Shown here: piece after piece, positions 13,324 to 16,213 of the stretch
Layout: each line of letters opens with the position of its first letter
Position numbering within the stretch: the stretch's first letter is position 1
Made by a program: the position numbers and the translations under genes
Notes under the pieces: generated by a model
Seen by the model: the letters and a program-made list of their open reading frames with translations, nothing else
Databases searched by the model: none
Told to the model about the DNA's origin: nothing
Source of the DNA: an uncultured bacterium
Lineage (GTDB): Bacteria; Bdellovibrionota_C; UBA2361; SZUA-149; CALKYB01
Direction: 5' to 3'
DNA: 16,213 nucleotides
Assembly (NCBI GenBank): GCA_938022485.1
Contig: CALIEE010000310.1
Coordinates: 1-16,213, forward strand

Positions 13324-13352
13324 ACTATATCATGCACAATTTAGGTGAACAA
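13324..13352 (-). promoter_or_regulatory. Candidate extended -10 promoter of the glycosyltransferase genes
   Basis: On the minus strand, TGA-TATAGT (13332-13324) is an extended -10 element with 5 of 6 matches in the hexamer. A weak -35, TTGTTC (13352-13347, 3 of 6), lies 17 bp upstream. Transcription would start about 39 bp before the TTG start of the tandem glycosyltransferase. It falls just after the cmoB stop, so this operon would not depend on cmoB transcription. Confidence 0.45.
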
Positions 13353-13362
13353 ACATCCTCGA

Positions 13363-14358
13363 CTAATTGCGGCTCTTCTTTCTAGCCAAAACTAAAGCTC
13401 GCTCAGGAGCTGGATATCCTTCAATGGTTTTTGAGTGATCCCGGGGATCAAGGAAGTCAGAGAGGCTTTCGTAGGGAGCAAATTTTGTACTGCGCTGCTC
13501 ATTTGTTTCAGTCTTTCCATGAAAAACAGTCTCAATTTCACTAAATCCCGCTCTATCCAACCAGTTTTCCAAACAGGAAACCGTGGGTAAAAAATAGACA
13601 TTTCTAGCTTTCCCGTATCGTTCTTTGGGAAACAAACAGGTATCCGCCCCTCCTGGAATAACAATCGATTCTAGGACTAGGAGACCCCGGTAACTTAGTG
13701 AATTGTACAAATCCACTAGCAGACCCAGTGGATTTCTTTGGTGATAAATAACCCCCATGCAGAAAACACAATTGAACCAGCCAGGCAGAAGCTTAAGATG
13801 CTCCGCCCCTAACATTTCAAGCTGAAGACGATTTTCTTTGCTAAAGTGCTGAAGAAACCGAAAGGCTTGAAAAAATTTCTCTGATGGATCGAAGCCTAGA
13901 ACATATTCAGGCTGGAGTTCCATCATTCTGTACATATAGTAGCCATTTCCGCACCCCACATCCGCGACCCTCATACCTTTAAGACAATCTAGGAACGGCC
14001 TAACACGGTCCCATTTCATGTCCGAACGCCACTCGCAATCAATCTCATGGCCTAACAGATTAAACGGTCCTTTTCTCCAAGGTACTAATTCTTCGATAAG
14101 CGCCTCAACCGTTTGATGTGCATCGGCATCAATCTGAGACTCTTCGCCTATATGAACAATACCGTCCCGAGTCTGAACTTGCAGTGACTCTGCAAGTGAA
14201 GGCAGTGACTCCATTAAGCTATTATATTTCTCCCAACAAGGTCTGGCTAAGCCCTTTCTCTTTTCTTGAGCCTCCATCAGCAGCTGACTTGGCCAATCCT
14301 TATCAGAGTTGAGAAAAACCGTCTGATCAGCCAATATATGTTGCGAATTATTGTTCAT
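13363..14358 (-). CDS. cmoB: tRNA U34 carboxymethyltransferase CmoB
   Basis: A 331-residue SAM-fold enzyme (E. coli 323). It transfers the carboxymethyl group from carboxy-SAM to 5-hydroxyuridine-34 of tRNAs, giving 5-carboxymethoxyuridine, which widens wobble reading. The family-specific block PWRKGPFNLLG has Lys96; EWRSDMKWDRV follows; the SAM-binding loop is VADVGCGNGYYM (131-142); MGVIYHQRNPL has Tyr205; and EGYPAPERAL has Arg320. These three residues match E. coli Lys91, Tyr200 and Arg315 with a constant offset of five, so the carboxy-SAM pocket is intact. The start is ATG; the upstream region shows no strong Shine-Dalgarno. The gene is divergent from cmoA with 67 bp between start codons, instead of the cmoA-cmoB operon known in E. 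coli. Confidence 0.95.
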   Translation of the reverse strand: MNNNSQHILADQTVFLNSDKDWPSQLLMEAQEKRKGLARPCWEKYNSLMESLPSLAESLQVQTRDGIVHIGEESQIDADAHQTVEALIEELVPWRKGPFNLLGHEIDCEWRSDMKWDRVRPFLDCLKGMRVADVGCGNGYYMYRMMELQPEYVLGFDPSEKFFQAFRFLQHFSKENRLQLEMLGAEHLKLLPGWFNCVFCMGVIYHQRNPLGLLVDLYNSLSYRGLLVLESIVIPGGADTCLFPKERYGKARNVYFLPTVSCLENWLDRAGFSEIETVFHGKTETNEQRSTKFAPYESLSDFLDPRDHSKTIEGYPAPERALVLARKKSRN

Positions 14359-14425
14359 AAAAAGGTAATCTTAGTCCAAAGTCCTAGAAAGCGTGGAAAC
14401 TAGAGAAGAATTAATTTAAAGTCCA

Positions 14426-15154
14426 GTGAAGAAAGATTCAATATACAATGAACTGCTCAACGAGCTAAAACCGTTTCGTTTTGACGAAAGAGTAGCTGAA
14501 GTTTTTGACGATATGATCTCTCGCTCTGTACCAGGGTACGAGCCTGTTCAGAGCATCTCATTAAAGGTCTCGGAGTTTTTCGCCCAAAACCAGTCATCGA
14601 TTTATGATTTAGGCTGTTCTTCAGGAACAACTCTCCGACTTCTATCCCACTCAACTAAAATACCAAGCTCTGTTGAAATTGTTGGGGTTGATAATTCGAG
14701 TTCAATGATTGAGAAAGCTCGAAAGAAACTTGATGCTCAAAACGAATCGAAAAAAATAAAGCTAATCTGTGACGATCTCCAATCTCTCAAACTAGAAGAC
14801 TCAAGTGTCATCCTACTAAACTACACTCTACAGTTCCTTCCCCTCGAGAAGAGACAGCTACTTCTGGCTAAAACTTTTCAAGCCTTGAAACCTGGAGGAG
14901 CATTGTTGCTTAGCGAAAAAGTTGTTTGTCCAGAAAACTCCATTCAACAATTTGTGACTCAGAACCACCACGTTTTCAAAAAAAACAATGGCTACAGCCA
15001 ATTAGAAATCTCTCAAAAGCGCCAAGCCCTAGAGGATGTTCTGGTACCTTTAAGCATCAATCAAAATTGCTCTTTACTGGCGAAAGCTGGGTTTGAGAAT
15101 ATCGAGCCCCTTTTTGTCTCTCTGCCTTTTGCCACGCTGCTTGCTGTTAAATAG
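14426..15154 (+). CDS. cmoA: Carboxy-S-adenosyl-L-methionine synthase CmoA
   Basis: A 242-residue SAM-fold enzyme (E. coli 247). It makes carboxy-SAM from SAM and prephenate, the donor used by CmoB. Diagnostic stretches are FDERVAEVFDDMISRSVPGY (19-38), the SAM-binding YDLGCSSGTTLRL (60-72), GVDNSSSMIEKAR, LNYTLQFLP and NGYSQLEISQKRQALEDVL near the C-terminus. The first codon is GTG at 14426, the only start possible after an in-frame TAA seven bases upstream. No good Shine-Dalgarno is visible. It is divergent from cmoB, so the shared 67-bp spacer must hold both promoters; I could not assign convincing -35/-10 pairs in it. An AT-rich hairpin overlaps its stop. Confidence 0.95.
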   Translation: MKKDSIYNELLNELKPFRFDERVAEVFDDMISRSVPGYEPVQSISLKVSEFFAQNQSSIYDLGCSSGTTLRLLSHSTKIPSSVEIVGVDNSSSMIEKARKKLDAQNESKKIKLICDDLQSLKLEDSSVILLNYTLQFLPLEKRQLLLAKTFQALKPGGALLLSEKVVCPENSIQQFVTQNHHVFKKNNGYSQLEISQKRQALEDVLVPLSINQNCSLLAKAGFENIEPLFVSLPFATLLAVK

Positions 15155-15173
15155 TCGATTTTCTGGACTATTT
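15149..15173 (+). terminator. Possible hairpin overlapping the cmoA stop
   Basis: AAATAGTC (15149-15156) and GACTATTT (15166-15173) are a perfect 8-bp inverted repeat with a nine-base loop, containing the TAG stop. No separate T-run follows (CGGGATAGG), and the arms are AT-rich, so it may stop transcription weakly or only protect the 3' end. Confidence 0.35.
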
Positions 15174-15314
15174 CGGGATAGGCAAAAATGGTATCATCTA
15201 GCCAGTAGTCTTAAAGTAAAACAAATTGACTATTTATCCATGGATTTTCGTCAAATATTGAACCTGACGAGTCTAAAGAGGCTTAGTCTAACAAACTTCG
15301 AATTTAGGTACTAA

Positions 15315-16139
15315 ATGAAGCACAAGATTAAAAACAAAGAGGGCTTGAGCTTAGTACTCTGGTGGATTGGGCTTACCTTTTCCATTGGTTTCTTATTTCC
15401 CTTCGTCACTAACCTCTTCAGCTCTCGAAACACCACAGCGACCACGCTACTCACAGCTGAGCCCCAATCTAATCAGGGTGATATAGAACCAATTGAGACT
15501 ATTCAAGAATCTCAACAAAACTCGCCCAACACAGCTGCTTCATCTCCTTTCCCGGTACCAGTTTCAGGTCCTGCTGAAATTCAACGAAAGTACAACACTC
15601 CAAGCCCAGCTAATACTAACAATCCGGCTAGCAACTCAGCTACAGACCCTGCTAATAACCCGAGAAACCCTTACATAAAGTTGATGCAAGCTCAGAAGGC
15701 AGCACGAGAGAGAAACTTGGCTGTTCGGAATAAAGACCGGGTATATGACGAAGGCGACCTAGATAAAGCCCTTGAGTCGATTCATTCTGGGAAAGTTAAC
15801 CCTGGGCAAGCTGAAAAGAGAAACCTTTATTTTGAAAAACTCTCCAATCAACTGAAAGAACTTCAAGGACAGAATCAGGCCCAAAAACCTACTGATCAAG
15901 AAAAGCTAGATCCAGCAGGAGTTGCAACTGATAAAGGTGATAGGTTCGGTAGTCCAGGGCAAGACCACGAAGATAGCGAGTTTGAGGATACTGACTTGGA
16001 AGATGCTGACTTAGAGGATGACTTCGAAGAAGAAGGAGAGTTTGTAGGAGACACTCTAGATCCAGGCCTTGAAATAGATGAAGATCCAGCTAGGCTTCCG
16101 GAGGACGATTTTGAAGATTTACCCCTAGGGAATCAATAG
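15315..16139 (+). CDS. One-pass membrane protein with disordered acidic tail, unknown function
   Basis: I do not recognise this 274-residue protein. A basic N-terminus (MKHKIKNKEG) precedes one hydrophobic segment (about 11-35, LSLVLWWIGLTFSIGFLFPFVTNLF). By the positive-inside rule the rest faces the periplasm. Residues 36-118 are low complexity, rich in Thr, Ser, Pro, Asn and Gln. Residues 119-205 are charged and probably helical (KLMQAQKAARERN, QAEKRNLYFEKLSNQLKELQ). Residues 217-274 are strongly acidic, with repeated EDxDLED units (EDTDLEDADLEDDFEEE). No catalytic motif or cysteine is present. AGG six bases before the ATG is a modest ribosome binding site. The 160-bp gap before it could hold its promoter, for example TTGACT at 15226-15231, but no good -10 follows at the right distance. 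Confidence 0.7.
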   Translation: MKHKIKNKEGLSLVLWWIGLTFSIGFLFPFVTNLFSSRNTTATTLLTAEPQSNQGDIEPIETIQESQQNSPNTAASSPFPVPVSGPAEIQRKYNTPSPANTNNPASNSATDPANNPRNPYIKLMQAQKAARERNLAVRNKDRVYDEGDLDKALESIHSGKVNPGQAEKRNLYFEKLSNQLKELQGQNQAQKPTDQEKLDPAGVATDKGDRFGSPGQDHEDSEFEDTDLEDADLEDDFEEEGEFVGDTLDPGLEIDEDPARLPEDDFEDLPLGNQ

Positions 16140-16155
16140 CTTGAACTCTAGATAG

Positions 16156-16213
16156 TTAGTAATCATCCCAATTTGAAAATTGTTCAAAAAGCTGTTGATT
16201 CCCGTCCTCAACG
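16156..16213 (-). CDS. Possible C-terminal end of a minus-strand gene (partial)
   Basis: Reading inward from the right edge on the minus strand, one frame gives 18 codons (VEDGNQQLFEQFSNWDDY) and a TAA at 16158-16156, 17 bp from the facing plus-strand stop. A second minus-strand frame is also open over this short stretch. The polar, natural-looking composition favours the first frame, but 18 residues cannot prove a gene or name it. Confidence 0.3.
   Translation of the reverse strand, partial: VEDGNQQLFEQFSNWDDY

Noticed and set aside
15226..15255. TTGACT as a -35 element for the acidic-tail gene
   Set aside because: No -10 hexamer with more than marginal match occurs 16-18 bp downstream, so it was not listed as a promoter.
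15093..15314. A 73-codon plus-strand frame between cmoA and the acidic-tail gene
   Set aside because: It starts inside cmoA in another frame, has no ribosome binding site and a Leu/Ser/Arg-rich composition typical of non-coding translation.
16170..16183. Palindrome CAATTTGAAAATTG near the right edge as a terminator
   Set aside because: It is AT-only in its arms, has almost no loop and no T-run, and overlaps a possible coding end.

Overview
The window looks like chromosome of a diderm (LPS-bearing) Gram-negative bacterium with moderately AT-rich DNA. The evidence is a type II secretion (T2SS) gene block ending in gspN, an LpxC lipid A enzyme, a seven-iron ferredoxin, and the CmoA/CmoB tRNA wobble-modification pair. 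A T2SS block with gspN and a receiver domain of NtrX type point to a deltaproteobacteria-like lineage (Bdellovibrionota, SAR324 or similar). That placement is inference from gene content, not from a marker tree. No stretch above 300 bases lacks a gene. I see no CRISPR array, insertion sequence or prophage.

Bases 1-4037 (+ strand) are the tail of a T2SS operon: the end of a gspI-like pseudopilin, gspJ, then gspL, gspM and gspN. No gspK lies between J and L. Bases 4038-5122 hold two short unrecognised genes: an N-terminally anchored coiled-coil protein and a winged-helix-like protein. They end in a pair of converging hairpin terminators.

Bases 5198-8776 (- strand) read in transcript order: a 7Fe ferredoxin, purA, a single-frame fusion of a two-component receiver domain to LpxC, and a four-helix membrane protein. 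The receiver-LpxC fusion is the most striking item. It implies that the committed step of lipid A synthesis may be controlled by phosphorylation of its own N-terminal domain. All catalytic residues of LpxC and of the receiver are intact.

Bases 8919-13352 (- strand) carry tRNA-Cys(GCA), next to what looks like the left half of a second tRNA, preceded by two overlapping large glycosyltransferase genes. One encodes tandem GT-A domains; the other a beta-rich N-terminal half plus a GT-B domain. They probably build a surface glycan. A plausible extended -10 promoter lies before them.

Bases 13363-15154 encode CmoB (-) and CmoA (+) back to back. Together they turn 5-hydroxyuridine-34 of tRNA into 5-carboxymethoxyuridine. 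The window ends with a one-pass membrane protein with a disordered, strongly acidic tail, and possibly the last codons of a minus-strand gene running in from the right.
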